Shown here piece by piece: positions 50,937 to 62,715 of a stretch of 64,000 nucleotides of DNA (position 1 is the first letter of the stretch; each line of letters begins with the position of its first letter). Source of the DNA: Haliotis asinina (Eukaryota; Mollusca; Gastropoda; Lepetellida; Haliotidae); contig NC_090288.1 in the NCBI RefSeq assembly GCF_037392515.1, forward strand, positions 57,459,673 through 57,523,672, written 5' to 3'. Below the pieces are notes generated by a model. The model was not told the DNA's origin. It searched no databases and worked only from the letters and a program-made list of their open reading frames with translations. Made by a program: the position numbers and the translations under genes.

Positions 50937-53900
50937 TTGGAGAAGAAACAATGCATAGTTAGGATAAAGAACTATGACGACTTGTGCTTCGCCCGAGCAG
51001 TGGTTGTAGGACTACACTATGCAAATAAACCTACACCCTTTCGACGACTCGAGCCCAACTGCAAAGCGTGGGATGCCAGGAGAACTGCCCTGACAAGAAC
51101 AAACAGGGCTGATGTTCAAAAAGCGGAGGCAGTTAAAATGTTCAGAGGAATCGGCATTGAGCCAGGGCCATGCTTGGGTCGAGAAACTTGGGTTGTTTTT
51201 AGCGAATACCTGGCACCGGAATATCAGCTCAAGGTATATTCCCAAGATGTCTACAACAAGCTATTGTACAAGAGTGAAGTGGTAAACCCCTCTAAGGTCA
51301 TTCATCTTTACCACCACAATAGTCACTATGATGTGATTACATCGATGACAGCTTTCACCGGGTACAGCGAATATTGTGAAGATTGCGACATTGGGTTTAA
51401 CAACAAAGAAGACCATCGCTGTACCAGGGAATTTAGATGTCACCAATGTAGGCGCCCTGGCTATTGTGGCAAAGTTGAAGATGAAGGCATTCCATGCCTG
51501 GACTGCAAGAGGTGGTTTCCCACTTCCTATTGTTACCAGCGCCACAAAGAGATGCATCCGAACAAAGCTGGTATGTTGACTAGCACGTGCCAATCCTTAC
51601 ATCGTTGTTCCAACTGCCATCAGGAGGACAATACCTTCAACCATACATGTTCGGAACAACGACTTTGTAAGAACTGCAAGGAGCCCCTTACCCAGAAACA
51701 CCTGTGCTATGTCACACCCATAGTGGAGGACCAAGACACCGTCTCAAAATATGATCAACAAAAGTTTATATTTTATGACTTTGAATGTCAGCAGGAGACG
51801 GGTGTACATATACCAAACTTGTGTGTAGTGCATCTTGGATGTGGTAGGTGTATTGGGGACACATCAACCGATCTGTGTGTTCGATGTCCTTGGAGAAAGG
51901 AAGATGTAGGGTCTTCTAGATCACTAGTCTTCAGAGGAGACAACACTTTGGAGGAAATGGGAGGGTGGCTTCTATCCCTTGTTGACAAGAAACCAAACAA
52001 GAAGAGAAAGAGGGATGTCCCTAATTCGGCTATACAGGAAGACCAAGATGGTGAGGAAGACAAAGATGAAGTGTTGGTCATAGCCCACAATTATCGTGGA
52101 TATGATGGTCATCTGCTGCTACAATACTTTAACAAGCACTTGGTGGTTGCTCCAAACATTGTACTCAGGGGCCAGCAGATTCTGATGATGAAAGTAGGGC
52201 GATTGACCTTCAAAGATTCTTTGAATTTCCTCAATATGCCGTTGAAATCATTTCCGAAAACCTTTGGACTGTCTGAGCTGTCAAAAGGGTACTTCCCTCA
52301 TTTCTTCAATACGAAAGCCAACAATAATTACGTAGGAGCCTACCCTCCCATGGACACCTATGGTCCTGACAGTATGTCCTCAGGTGAACGTGAAACTTTC
52401 ATCAAATGGTACAATGAGAAAAAATCTGCAAATGCTGTATTCACCATGTCTGAGGACATACTGTCTTACTGCCAAAGTGATGTCGATATTCTGAGGAGAG
52501 GATGTGCTGCTTTCCGTGACGTATTCATCAGCCAAAACAACGTGGATCCTTTTCTAGATGCAACAACCCTGCCTATGGCGTGTATGCTCGTGTTCAGGAA
52601 AAACTACCTGGAGCCTAAAACCATTGCCATCATACCACCTCATGGATACAGACCGGAGAGACGCTACTCGATACAGTGTCTCCAGTGGTTAAGATGGTTA
52701 ATGCATCAAGACCCAAATCTCAAAATAGAGCATGCACGCAATGGAGGGGAAGCTACGTTCCAGTGTTTGGATGGATCCCGGTACAGCGTTGATGGATACG
52801 ACAGGGAAAGCAAGACTGTCTTTGAATTCATGGGCTGTTTCTGGCATGGTTGTACGAAGTGTTACAAGGCTGCTCGGTGTGAAGCACATCCTACCCTGGG
52901 TACAACCATGAGAGAACTTTACCAAAAAACCCTCTATCGTCTTGCTATCCTTAGTCAGCATAAAGACGTGGAGAAAATTGTTCAGATATGGGAATGTGAA
53001 TTCAAAGACAGTCAGAAAGCAAATCCGGAATTGAAAGAATTCATTGCCAGCTTCGAATTCATGCCTAATCCCTTAGACCCTCGCGACGCCTTCTTTGGGG
53101 GAAGAACAAATGCCACAAAACTTCATTATTCTGCCCAAGAAGATGAAGAAATCAAATATGTAGATGTGTGTTCCCTGTATCCTTACATTTGCAAGTACGG
53201 AAAATTCCCGTTGGGTCACCCTTCGGTTGTAGATCATCCTCCCGTGTCACAGTTGAATCAGCTAGAAGGACTCATCCAGTGCCGTATCCTTCCTCCCACA
53301 AAGCTGTACCATCCCTTATTGCCATACAGAGCTGGGGGAAAACTTATGTTCCCTCTATGCAGAACATGTGCAGAGGGCCAGCTGGATGGGGACTGTCAAC
53401 ATACGGATGAGGAACGTGCATGGGTGGGGACATACACAACCATTGAGGTGCAGACAGCTGTACGCGAGTATGGATACAGGGTTCTCCACATATTCGAAGC
53501 GTGGCATTTTGAAAGATTTTCCCAATATTGCAGAAATACCCACCAAGGAGGTTTATTTGCAAAATATGTGGATAACTTTTTTCAAAATAAAGCAAGAAGC
53601 CAGCGGCCTGCCCGAAGGATGTCCCGATCCACAAAATTATGTTCAGCAGATTTACGAGAAAGAGGGGGTTAGACTCGATGAAACAAAAATCAGGAAAAAT
53701 CCCGGACTGCGGACATTGGCAAAAGGTTGCCTTAATAATCACTGGGGCAAGTTTGGGCAGAGATTAGGATTTGGAAAAGCCAGTTATGTTACAGAACCTT
53801 CCGCATTCTTTGCCATGTTGAGAGACGATCGGCATGAAGTCAAAGATGTCCTCATCGTCAACGAAAACATGTTGTTCGTGTCCACTGAACCGAGGAAGGA

Positions 53901-54602
53901 TTTCCATTCAACTCATCCTGCCTCCAATGTCGTAATCGCCTCCTGGGTTACAGCACAAGCACGACTCAAATTGTACAGGTAAACTATTACATTAAAAATA
54001 AAGTTAAAAGGTAAAGTTATCAATTTCAATGTGGAATAATTGAGACATTATGTGAAAACATCATAAGAGTGTTTACAATATATGTACATTTCTTTTTGTT
54101 TTGTTTTCACAGCTACCTGTCGTCGCTTGAACGGAGGGCCAGGGTGCTGTACTTCGACACGGACAGCATCATTTACGTCCACAAGCCTGGTGTTTGGAAC
54201 CCGTCTTTAGGAGATACTTTGGGAGACCTGACAGATGAACTGGATGGCAACACCATATCAACTTTCGTGTCAGGTGGCCCAAAGAACTATGCCTACAAAT
54301 TGGCACGCCCTACAAAAGACGGCATACGGACAATGTGTAAGGTTAGGGGGTTCACACTCAACTATCGTGCAAGCCAGCATATCAACTTTGATAGTGTCAA
54401 AGCACTCATATGCGAAAGACAGGCCGACCCAATAAGTGTGGACTACCCTAACCATATCGTACGTCTGGGTTTTAATCAGAACAATCAGCTGATGTCTGTG
54501 AAAACCGCCAAGAAATACAGGATGGTCTATACAAAGAGACGTGTGCTGTACAACGAAGATGGGTCGCCACTGGAAACCCTTCCATATGGTTGGAAAAATT
54601 AA
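50937..54602 (+). CDS. POLB: Polinton protein-primed DNA polymerase B region
   Basis: Replicative polymerase of the element. In order: Cys/His zinc-binding region (about 51370-51720), 3'-5' exonuclease motifs (YDFECQ, AHNYRGYDGHLLLQYF), an endonuclease-like insert (FEFMGCFWHGCTKCY), polymerase motif A (VDVCSLYPYI), a KxxxNxxWGK block (LNNHWGKFGQ) and motif C (YFDTDSIIY). A short GT-AG-bounded interval near 54.0-54.1 kb looks like an intron. Part of the fossil; see the element entry for its state. Confidence 0.9.
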
Positions 54603-54844
54603 CCAGTACACTACTGTGATAAACTCTCATAAAGTGTTTCGAGGACAAAACAAAACAAACCCAAAAACAATATTTTCCCACACTGAAATCGGACGTGCCA
54701 CACCTCAACGCTGGTGTGTGGGTGGCAACATGTTTCATTATTTGAACATGGCGAAGATGGCACGACGTACCACTGTTTCAAAGTGAAATAAAATATATGA
54801 ATGGAACACAGTGTTTTTTTCCTATTTTCACTTGCTGATTCAAT
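54603..54844. other. Polinton region between polymerase and right terminal repeat
   Basis: About 240 bp; AATAAAATA near 54788 could serve as the polyadenylation signal of the polymerase gene. No gene seen. Confidence 0.5.
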
Positions 54845-56357
54845 TTCAAAGACCTTGTGATGTGTTGATAGCGTATTACGATTGTTATAACCAAAACACT
54901 ACTATGAATGTGGTCAGCATACACCGAGTAGTAATCAGCATAATATTAGGTGACCTTTGTTTAAAGGCGATACGTGTATCTTAATCCGCTGAAGATACTG
55001 CGAGATGTGTGCTTATACTCTTAGTAGTACTCGGCTTAAGATTTACGAAGCGTGGTGCAGTTATCTTAATCTTCCACTGATAAGATACTGAGCGGGATCC
55101 CCGATGTGGGATTATAATCTGAGTAGTACTCGGCTTAAGATTTACGAAGCGTGGTGCAGTTATCTTAATCTTCCATTGATAAAGCACGGATTATCTTCAC
55201 TTGGATGAGCGGTTTGTTTCAGATACTGGGTGTTTTACCCATGTTTTTATTTTTTTAAAAAGATAACTTGCCCCGTTTATTCACCGTTAGATGGCGACAA
55301 CCGTTGGAGATTAATCCCTGAGTAGTATTAAGGATTAACTGGTCCACGGACACGCCTTCAACGACCCGGCTGCAGGTTGGCTGCTCGCTGATTGGTTAAC
55401 GACGTCGCTGACGCGTTTTGTTGACATTTTTGACTGAAACCGTCATTCTTAGTGTGACTGCAGCGCTGAAAGGATGTCAAGTACGGATACCAACTACGAC
55501 TCTGGCATTGATTCCTGTGACTGCAATGTATATTTCGACCCTGACGCGTTGGATGTACCAGCCACACCTCGTATGAAGTACATGCAAGATCGTCTGGATA
55601 CTTTTATTCGATGGCCTATACAGATGAAGCAAACTCCCATGGATCTGGCAATGAGTGGATTCTTCTACTCCGGAACTAACGATCGGGTACAGTGCTTTCA
55701 TTGCGGCGTTAAACTGTATCGTTGGAAAAGTACAGACAATCCCGTCACAGAACATAGACGATATTCCCCGAACTGTTCCTATATGAAGATGGTATTTAGA
55801 AGCGTGTAACTCCAACATACGTTTCTATACCAAGGTCCTTATAAGGACCAACCATATATAAAGAAAGAAAACTTGAAAACATGACGATTTGTGTTTATAC
55901 CACGCTTGTTTGTTTCCTTCGTGAATTGTTAAGTGTAAAACCACTACCATAACAAACATGTCAATAAACATCACAATGCAAACAAATGCATTTTTTCATA
56001 TACGAATACTAGTTTCGTTTACTAATGAGGAACTCTGATACACTAATGCACCCAATTATACACATTTTGTCGCAACACCCATTAAAATATATACGTAAAG
56101 AGGCGTGTGTAATTTCGTTGTCTGTCTCTATTACTATTTCTCAATAATTCCCAGAATTCCCACACATCGTCATTTCCGGTTATGACGTCACTTCCTCTTA
56201 CCCAGAATTCAAATCACTTCCTCTTACCCAGAATTCAAGACACTTCCGGTGATGACGTCACTACTTCCGGTCATGACGTCACTTCCGGTTCACCTTTGAC
56301 CTGTGACGTCACAGGGGGCTTATCTCGAGTGGTCCTGGTTGCGCCTGGTATACTACT
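54845..56357 (-). repeat. Polinton terminal inverted repeat, right
   Basis: Inverted copy of 40677-42191; differences noted by eye are a few substitutions and one small indel. Ends ..GGTATACTACT before the target duplication. Confidence 0.95.
55474..55809 (+). CDS. Single-BIR (IAP-type) protein in Polinton right terminal repeat
   Basis: Same 111-residue protein as the left copy, with the full CX2CX16HX6C zinc site, transcribed outward on plus. Because it sits in the terminal repeat the gene is present twice per element, and recombination between ends would keep the copies alike. Confidence 0.9.
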   Translation: MSSTDTNYDSGIDSCDCNVYFDPDALDVPATPRMKYMQDRLDTFIRWPIQMKQTPMDLAMSGFFYSGTNDRVQCFHCGVKLYRWKSTDNPVTEHRRYSPNCSYMKMVFRSV

Positions 56358-56363
56358 ATCAGG
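56358..56363 (+). repeat. Target-site duplication ATCAGG, right
   Basis: Exact match to 40671-40676. Confidence 0.95.
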
Positions 56364-56420
56364 CCATGTCGTGACGGCAGAGCACTTTTAGGGGCACATG
56401 TTGGTCACAACACATACTGA
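56364..56420 (+). pseudogene. Decayed Tc1-type transposase remnant, right part
   Basis: Continues the remnant at 40423-40676 on the other side of the Polinton: CRDGRALLGAHVGHNTY then two stops, the usual G-G/H-x-T-x-Y end of Tc1 transposases. Confidence 0.7.
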
Positions 56421-57621
56421 TGACAACGCCCAACTTCGGACTTTCTATCAGCTATAATACATCTTAACAGGCATTAGATCTTTTATACCATGAAATACAA
56501 GCTGCAACTGATACATGTGTCATCTCACAAGTCATCCTCGATATCTCCAGGGTATACGTTCTACGGCTCGTCCCGACGATTTCATTACCTCCCTTGGTTG
56601 GTTTTTCATCCAATCAGATGACCACTATGGGAAGTGCCAATTAAAATTCACTTTCGCTTTTTATAATTATCTAACAGATGAAACTTTGGCAACATACACG
56701 ATGCAGAGGTTCTCTGAGAGATAGGAGGCGTTCCTGCATTTATAAGTTTCGGACGTGTCAGTTTGTCTTTATGATTTCCCATGCTGAAAGCTGCTTAACA
56801 CCATATTTACCCTCTAAGTCACCCACTTTCCAGACGACCCATTTTGACACATGGCAAAGACAATGGAACAAGTTTCATGGAGTTTTTGTTTATCAGTATG
56901 CAAGTATATAACATGGTCAGTGAATATGAAAAATAATGAAACATCGCCCTGCGGTAAAGCACAGACAAACAGTAGGGTTTGAGCCAAAGAGAGGAAAGTA
57001 TGCTTGAAGTTCGCTCGCATATAGGAAATGCCCATTTTACTCTCTGTTGCGCAATACAGTTTGCCTGAGGGTGTAGAGTTACCCTGGCAAATGTTACATG
57101 AGAGTGTCAGTCACATACTGAATAAATCAAATTGTATTTCAGTACATCACTTTTGACGTTTTTGTGCAGAGAAGAGGAAATGTTCTGACAGAAGGTTTGA
57201 ACGCTTCCACATTCACCTCCGTAATCGCAATGCCCTGTGCCAGCATCACCTAGTAAACAGAACCGTCCATACCGTCGTGTGTTTGGCGCTAGAAAGTCAG
57301 AGATTGGGTGGGCAGGCTCGCTGACTTGGTCATCGTATCTCAGAGTCATTGATAGTCATTGTGTCATTTACTGGATCATCTACAGACCGTCGTCATGTAC
57401 GCTGGGGCATTGCTGAGTGTGGTGTTAAACAATGACATATAAACAAACACTTCTCAATACAGCTGTTTTAACTACAATACAAACATCCGTAAAACAACTG
57501 AACTTTTCACTCACACATACCATCGTTTCTCTTCACAACCGCTTTGTTTCATCATACAGTCCCACCACACTAACTAATGCTACTTTTAATGGCAGTATAT
57601 TGTCTCCACCACGTTCATGGT
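56421..57621. other. Intergenic region with SINE
   Basis: 1.2 kb between the Tc1 remnant and SOUL copy 2. A SINE of the second head type lies at 57290-57436; nothing else recognised. Confidence 0.65.
57290..57436 (+). repeat. SINE, second head type, well preserved
   Basis: ttgggtgggcaggctcgctg, acttggtcatcgtatc, cactggatcatctacagacc-like block and a ggggcattgctgagtgtggt tail ending gttaaacaatg. Confidence 0.75.
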
Positions 57622-60600
57622 TCAGTCCTCCAGCTGGAACCATACTTCCTTGTGGCGTCCGAACAGTTTGAACGGGCTGTCGTAACCAGCTGTGAAGAAA
57701 TATTCCTTCACAAAATTGTTCTTCAAGTCCGTCTTGTCAAGGTCTTCGGCCAGTTCTCTGCCTTTATTGATCCAATCTTTCTCCTCAGCAATACCACTGA
57801 AAGATCTGAAGAAATAACACAATTTTACCAGTCCAAAAAGCATATATACAATAACAGTATGACTGCAATTCCAATCTCATCAATTCTTAAACCTGAAATT
57901 TAGCCACTTGAGGTTTCTGCTACTGTATATAACAAAGTTTCGATAACACAAGACAGGGTGATATTCGAGGGCCTGCTTGCAGAGAGCAGTCTGGATTTAC
58001 AATAATTGTCGTGTGAGCGCTAAGATTGTTTTATGCAAGTTGGTCCAGTTCAGGTAAGTAGCTTCAGGGGTAGATGTAAGCTGGCCCCCGTCTCGCTCAA
58101 AAGGAGCCGGGAACAAGTTTGGGGTAGATGTGGAAGAGACGTCATTGATTCTGACATGCCGGTAGCCTATAACATCACAATGGTCCCTATATCTCCCAGC
58201 TTTGACGTTTGACTTCACCCAAACGATCTCTCCTGTGGAAGTCAGTTTAGAATGATGTAAATAGCTTCTCGCTCATTTTTCCTTTCCCTAAATAATATAA
58301 AGCCCTACTTTCACTTTCTTCTTGGAATACTGAGTCCTTGAAACTGTTGATCAGGAAGCCTGACTCTGCTTCCTTCTTACCCAGTTTGCTTGTTTGTTTG
58401 TTACTAATGGCACACACAGCAATATTTCTGTTTCATAACAGTTTCATAAGTAATCGAATCCGGAAAACACAGTCTTGAGACTGATACCATGAGTGTCGAT
58501 CTGCGCAACTGGCATACTATGTGTCTGACCATCCCATCCCGTTATTTAAACATTTGTTGCTGAATACCAGTTGAACCTCAGTCGTCACGGGTTTGTGTCC
58601 TTGGGGGTGTTCCAGAATATAGTTAAGTACATTGCTTCGCGAGACAAGTACTTATCTTACTCTACACGAGTAGTTTCCAGCCGTCTCGACAGAGGCGGGA
58701 GGTATGTTTTGGCTGGAGAAACAAGTTACAGTCAATCAAAATCGCGTAACGAAATCGACATCGGGGTCTTAAACATATTGGCTTCCACGGAGATATCGTT
58801 AGACTGCAGGATTATTTTCATAGCATGTGCATGTACCGTGAGACATTTAAATATCAAAATATTGTCATGTTTACAATCAATGTGCCCAATGATTTGGAAC
58901 ACTTCGAGATACGAATCGTTATAAGATCTCGACAATCAATTAGATCGTCTTGCCGTCATGTTATCTGAAGTAAATGCTGCCGGAAAGATTTGTCAATGAG
59001 AAGGACAGCGAGGGGACATAACTCTCAGCCAGTTAGTTTGACCAGGATGAAAATGGATTTGTGCATTCAGATATGCCTTTCCTTGCCCATACTTACTTGA
59101 CGGCCAGTCTGACCTCCGGCCATTCACTGATGAAGACGTCTGGGTTTGTGGGTTTTGGGGGGTCGGTCCGGTGTTCAGTGGGGATGTAGAAGGAGACGGT
59201 GAAGGTGCTCTCACAGTTAGGACCCGCCCCTGGCACAACCTGGGTGGCCACTTGTGCCGTCATCTCCACCTTCTGTTCTGGAAATAATTTGGCAAAATGA
59301 CAGAAAATCTTCATCTCTTACCAATATGACTTCTTCTAATAGAACTGTTTAGATTGACGTAAACAATCTACCCTACCACCCTGCTAAAATAAGTGTTATC
59401 ATGGTAGAATTCCCCATAATCAGTGTATGAAACTGCTGGCTAGTTACATGGTGGGCTTACAACTTTATTTTATAGCCAGCCCTGTGGGCCGATATATTTT
59501 TCATGGGTATATATTTTACAATGTCATTGACTGCGGGTGATATTTCGAAAATATCGTACAATTGTGGTAGCTAGACACGTCTGTATAGTTTAACAGATCA
59601 GTCTACCCTGTTATCAAACACTAAACGTGATTGGTCTAGAGAATGCTGTCAGTGACCAAGTTGTATTTGTTAAATTTGCTGTTGCACATGTTTACTTTTT
59701 ACAAGGAGAGTTAAAATCCCCTGTACTCATTGTATGAAGAACATGTAGAGACCATTATTGCCAAAGATACTGACCATTCTGACTTTGCCTTTTTTTTTCT
59801 TTTTCTTTTTTGATTCAGACGGAGATGACACTAAATGAATGACCACCAAGTTATGATTTTATTAAATTTGATTTTACATACGTTCAAGTTTGCCTCACTA
59901 AAAGCAATTCATAAATTACATTATTTTAACACCTTAACTCAGTTTTCCGTTTTTATACAGGGCTGGTTACATGTTAACAGGGCCAGCAACATTTATCAGC
60001 TTTGTTGTTTTTTTTCAGAGGTTTCACACACTGCCATAACTCACTATTTTCGCATGCCAACCAACCTGGCGGCTACTCATACATCGATGGATCACGGTTA
60101 ACGGGTTTGGTTTCAAATTTGATTTTGAGCTATCTTAAATCCTTTAGATTACTGGTAATTTCATAATACAGTTGGTTTACCTTCTGTTGGTGTTCAGTGA
60201 AAATCAGTGGTTTCAAATAATGTGCTTGAGCTATGTACAATATGTGTCTCATGCATACAAGTTATTTTACTTATGTGGTGTTCACTTACTTGGTTCATTC
60301 TCTCCAGTGATGTATCCGAAGAGCTTCCTGAAACCTGTACTGGAGCCTTCCTTGTAGGACATAGCCATTACCTTGGTGCTCACCCACTTGCAGGCCTCGT
60401 AGCGACGCTCCTCGAACCCCTAAACACCACACACAGCAGTAGATATGATTCCATGCATTCAAAATACACAAAGACAAAGAACTAATTCAGCATGGCCTAC
60501 TTGATCCACTCTTACTACACTGAGTTGGTTGGTTTGTTGTTTAACATCGCACTCAACAGTTGTCTGCTATATGATGTAAATATTCGAGTCTGGACCATAC

Positions 60601-60980
60601 AGTCGGGTGATCAACATCATGAGTATCGGTATACACAACTGGGATACGATGTGCCAACCAATTCAGCAAATCTGATATGTTACTGTTAATTTCACTTTAT
60701 TTGATTTACTTTTTTGTTTAAAGAGAAACGCTTCGGTGCGTTTTCACTGCAAACGGACTACAGATGTAGCCATTTCATTGAGAAATTACAATGATAAAAA
60801 TCGTGAGGACTGAATGTGTGGTTGTTTGATTGTGTATATAGTATTTATATCATGTCGTGCAGTTATCGTATGCCATACATCACATAGGTCTCACCTCATG
60901 TCTACCATCCTCGTTAACCTTGTACTTGGGAGTTTCTAGTCCTTTTTAGACGTCTTAACTGCTGTGAATGTGCCACTCAT
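57622..60980 (-). CDS. HEBP2-like: SOUL-family heme-binding protein, copy 2 (frame problem in exon 1)
   Basis: Paralogue of copy 1. Exons on minus: 60980-60895, 60419-60290 (GFEERRYEACKWVSTKVMAM), 59277-59097 (KVEMTAQVATQVVPGAGPNC) and 57805-57622 (..VKEYFFTAGYDSPFKLFGRH, stop TGA 57622-57624). Exons 2, 3 and 4 have the same lengths as in copy 1 (130, 181, 184). Exon 1 reads MSGTFTAVKTSKKD then TAG; one base to the side the frame reads GLETPKYKVNEDGRHE, the expected family sequence, and ends in phase for exon 2. So exon 1 is one base out of frame: a real frameshift, a sequencing error in the A run, or an unseen upstream exon spliced at TCTAAAAAG. Like copy 1, the ATG follows an acceptor (ATTTTCAG|CAACATG). 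Confidence 0.85.
57806..59096 (-). other. HEBP2-like: Intron 3 of SOUL copy 2
   Basis: 1.29 kb. A 73-codon frame on minus (58218-57997), preceded by an acceptor-like TTCCACAG, has no recognisable product. Otherwise nothing seen. Not alignable by eye with the matching intron of copy 1. Confidence 0.6.
59278..60289 (-). other. HEBP2-like: Intron 2 of SOUL copy 2
   Basis: 1.01 kb, AT-rich, with a T-rich tract at 59789-59813. No exon or element recognised. Confidence 0.65.
60420..60894 (-). other. HEBP2-like: Intron 1 of SOUL copy 2, with SINE
   Basis: 475 bp. A reverse-oriented SINE of the second head type occupies about 60525-60655. Confidence 0.7.
60525..60655 (-). repeat. SINE, second head type
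   Basis: ttgtttaacatcgcactcaa, a ctatatgatgtaaatattcg block, gagtctggaccatacagtcg: the reverse of the copy at 57290-57436. Confidence 0.7.
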
Positions 60981-61411
60981 GTTGCTGAAAATAGTAAACA
61001 AATCCATGACATCTTGTAATGAATCTACAATCAAAATACATACCAGAAGAGGAATGACTCCTAGAGAGAGCATGCAAGTGTTTGGCTGCTTGTACAGGTC
61101 TGTGACGGGGCAGGTGAATAGCTCTAACTCGTTGGATGAGTGTGTTGTATATATCCTAGCAGGGTACACAAGAAATGGACGTCGCTCTATGTCTAACATT
61201 GACACTTTACTCGACAAAAGTTTTATTTTTAATATCCCGATTTCAAACATTCCAGTTCCCGTTTTAAAGCTGAGCACTGAGAGAATCCATGTCAATATCA
61301 AATCACTATTTAATGCCATAAATATATTTTATATAATGAGCATCAGTTCAGTGTTTACACATGCTAGCTAGTCTTGTCTGAAATCCGTCAGATATATCAC
61401 ACCTATTACAA

Positions 61412-61505
61412 ATAAGAATGAAGATTTTATGGATATCAACTTCTTTATATGAGAACATGAGTTCTCATATAAAGAAGTTGATATCCATAAAATCTTCATT
61501 CTTAT
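61412..61505. repeat. Perfect palindrome, 45-bp arms, 4-nt loop
   Basis: Arms 61412-61456 and 61461-61505 are exact complements around the loop ATGA. Could be a fold-back element, an RNA hairpin or an assembly artefact. Confidence 0.95.
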
Positions 61506-61889
61506 GTATTTCACTTCTAAATGCCCTTCAAAGACCTACTACAAATAGTTCTCAACTAGTTGTTAGCGCTCCGTGCTCTGAGGTCTGAGGACAGATCGAT
61601 CAGTTGTCCCAAAGCACCTGCTTGGCGCATTTATATAGCAGGGCTTATACAACTGACCTGCCAGGGTCACGTGACACATGTAGTCAAAGTGATGAAATGT
61701 TCGTTATACAACTTTACAATCGACGTGTATGCATCTGATTTGAGTCAACTGATAGGAAGAGGTTTCCAGTACTTTGCATAATGGTAAAGGCATTTGGTCA
61801 GTTCATATACTCTACGATGTGTAACAAGTGACGGTTCATAAAGTACCCGGCCCATAACCCGCTTTCAACCTAATTGTTTACATGTGGGT

Positions 61890-61960
61890 ATGAGTTAGTG
61901 AGTGAATTAATTTTTATCGTCACATCGGCAATATTTCAGCAATATAGTGACGAGAACAAT
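61890..61960 (-). repeat. SINE tail fragment
   Basis: gtgagttagtgagtgaatta, cgtcacatcggcaatatttc, cagcaatatagtgacg: diverged tail. Confidence 0.65.
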
Positions 61961-62269
61961 TAACAATTATATCACACAACAATAAACTTAGACATTAAAA
62001 GATTGTTCTAAATGCCCACCAAAGATTTAAAAGCCTGTAGATGAAGAACAGTTAAACTACTAGTGTATCAGTTTCTTGAGTGGCATTCATACTAGGGTAT
62101 GCATTTAAAACTAGTAATTATATATAAAAAAACACATTTGAACATGAAATTACAAGGCAATATGAAAATAGGCTATAGATTGCAAACAAATGAAGGTAGA
62201 CCACCACGCTAGAGACCATGGTCTCCAGTCTAAGCAGACTTAGCCCCAGTGTTATTCGTAACACTCCTT

Positions 62270-62715
62270 CACCAGTATAGGGGTTTTACACCTGTGTAGG
62301 GGTTTTAAACCAATGTAGGAGTTTTACAACAGTGTAGGAGTTTTAAACCAATGTAGGAGTTTTAAACCAGTGTAGGAGTTTTACACCAATATAGTTTTAC
62401 AACAGTGTAGGAATTTTAAACCAATGTAGGAGTTTTACACCAGTTTAGTGGTTCTACGCCTGTACAGGGGTTTTACACCAGTGTAAGAGTTTTAAACCAA
62501 TGTAGGGGTTCTACATCAATGTAGGAGTTTTACACCAGTGTAGGAGTTCTACACTAATGTAAGAGTTTTACACCAGTGTAGGAGTTCTAAACCAATGTAG
62601 GGGTTCTACATCAATGTAGGAGTTTTACACCAGTATAGGAGTTCTACACTAATGTAAGAGTTTTACACCAGTGTAGGAGTTCTAAACCAATGTAGGGGTT
62701 TTACACCAGTGTAGT
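62270..62715. repeat. 19-bp minisatellite, about 23 copies
   Basis: Unit accagtgtaggagttttac with variants accaat, ggggtt and gttcta; period 19 bp, occasionally shortened. Confidence 0.9.

Larger units (their letters stand above)
40677..56357. mobile_element. Polinton/Maverick element (fossil), nearly whole
   Basis: 15,681-bp virus-like DNA transposon with terminal inverted repeats of about 1.5 kb starting AGTAGTATACC and a 6-bp target duplication. Carries the family set: protein-primed DNA polymerase B, retroviral-type integrase, packaging ATPase, adenain-like protease, major and minor capsid proteins, plus small accessory genes and a BIR gene in each terminal repeat. Genes run outward from about 49.9 kb: a compact block on minus to the left, polymerase on plus to the right. 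The two terminal repeats differ at only a handful of sites, so the insertion is young. It appears nearly whole with roughly two or three breaks. Confidence 0.96.
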
